DNA of 16,080 nt, from assembly GCA_937893835.1 (NCBI GenBank), contig CALCSS010000151.1, forward strand, positions 1-16,080. The letters are read 5' to 3'. Under the pieces are notes generated by a model that was given only the letters and a program-made list of their open reading frames with translations, did not search any database and was not told the origin of the DNA. Below are positions 16,050-16,080 of this stretch, one piece after another. Every line of letters begins with the position of its first letter. The stretch's first letter is position 1. The position numbers and the translations under genes are program-made. This stretch comes from an uncultured Fidelibacterota bacterium (lineage in GTDB: Bacteria > Fidelibacterota > Marinisomatia > Marinisomatales > UBA1611).

Positions 16050-16080
16050 ATGAAATATCTTTTTGTCATGATGATTCCAA
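16050..16080 (+). CDS. Start of next gene, probably exported protein (partial)
   Basis: An ATG one base after the exporter 2 stop opens a frame to the window edge reading MKYLFVMMIP, which looks like the beginning of a signal peptide. By analogy with the first exporter operon, a LolA-like carrier is a plausible identity, but only ten codons are visible. Confidence 0.5.
   Translation, partial: MKYLFVMMIP

Noticed and set aside
1..16080. Mobile elements, CRISPR, tRNA or rRNA genes
   Set aside because: No transposase or integrase motifs, no regularly spaced repeats and no RNA-gene signatures were seen on either strand.

Overview
Organism. The window looks like a marine, AT-rich member of the FCB group, most probably Candidatus Marinimicrobia (SAR406) or a close relative. 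The evidence is that two secreted proteins end in a type IX-secretion-style sorting tail with the core PNPFNP, one ends in a dockerin-like tail, and none of about ten inspected start codons has a Shine-Dalgarno sequence. The taxonomy is inference, because there is no marker gene in the window.

Layout. (1) 1-1366, minus: a thiamine pyrophosphokinase gene overlaps by ATGA a sodium:solute symporter gene that runs off the left edge, forming a small vitamin B1 uptake/activation unit. (2) 1463-4822, plus: an MMPL/RND exporter, a three-helix membrane protein and a periplasmic LolA-like lipid carrier, all overlapping. (3) 12037-4834, minus: six tightly packed genes (gaps of 9 nt or less). In transcription order they encode a PAPS-type sulfotransferase, a secreted START-domain protein, an arylsulfate sulfotransferase (ASST) with FN3 and sorting tail, a leucine-rich-repeat surface protein, an outer-membrane beta-barrel resembling DUF1302, and a KAS III-type ketoacyl synthase. 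Blocks 2 and 3 converge on a 21-bp perfect inverted repeat that lies inside the last codons of the LolA-like gene. (4) 12168-16080, plus: a second ASST with a dockerin-like tail, a second MMPL/RND exporter, and the first ten codons of another gene. Blocks 3 and 4 diverge from a 130-bp region carrying a 10-bp inverted repeat.

How the genes may work together. An acyl-condensing enzyme, a cytoplasmic PAPS sulfotransferase, two inner-membrane lipid-type exporters, a LolA-like carrier, a secreted START lipid-binding protein, an outer-membrane barrel and two extracytoplasmic ASSTs together suggest a pathway that makes, sulfates, exports and perhaps trans-sulfates a lipid or polyketide-like product at the cell surface. 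Each family assignment rests on motifs read from the sequence. The joint pathway is inference, analogous in logic to mycobacterial sulfolipid export (Stf0 plus MmpL8), and I do not know of a described system with this composition.

No rRNA, tRNA, CRISPR array, insertion sequence or phage gene was seen.
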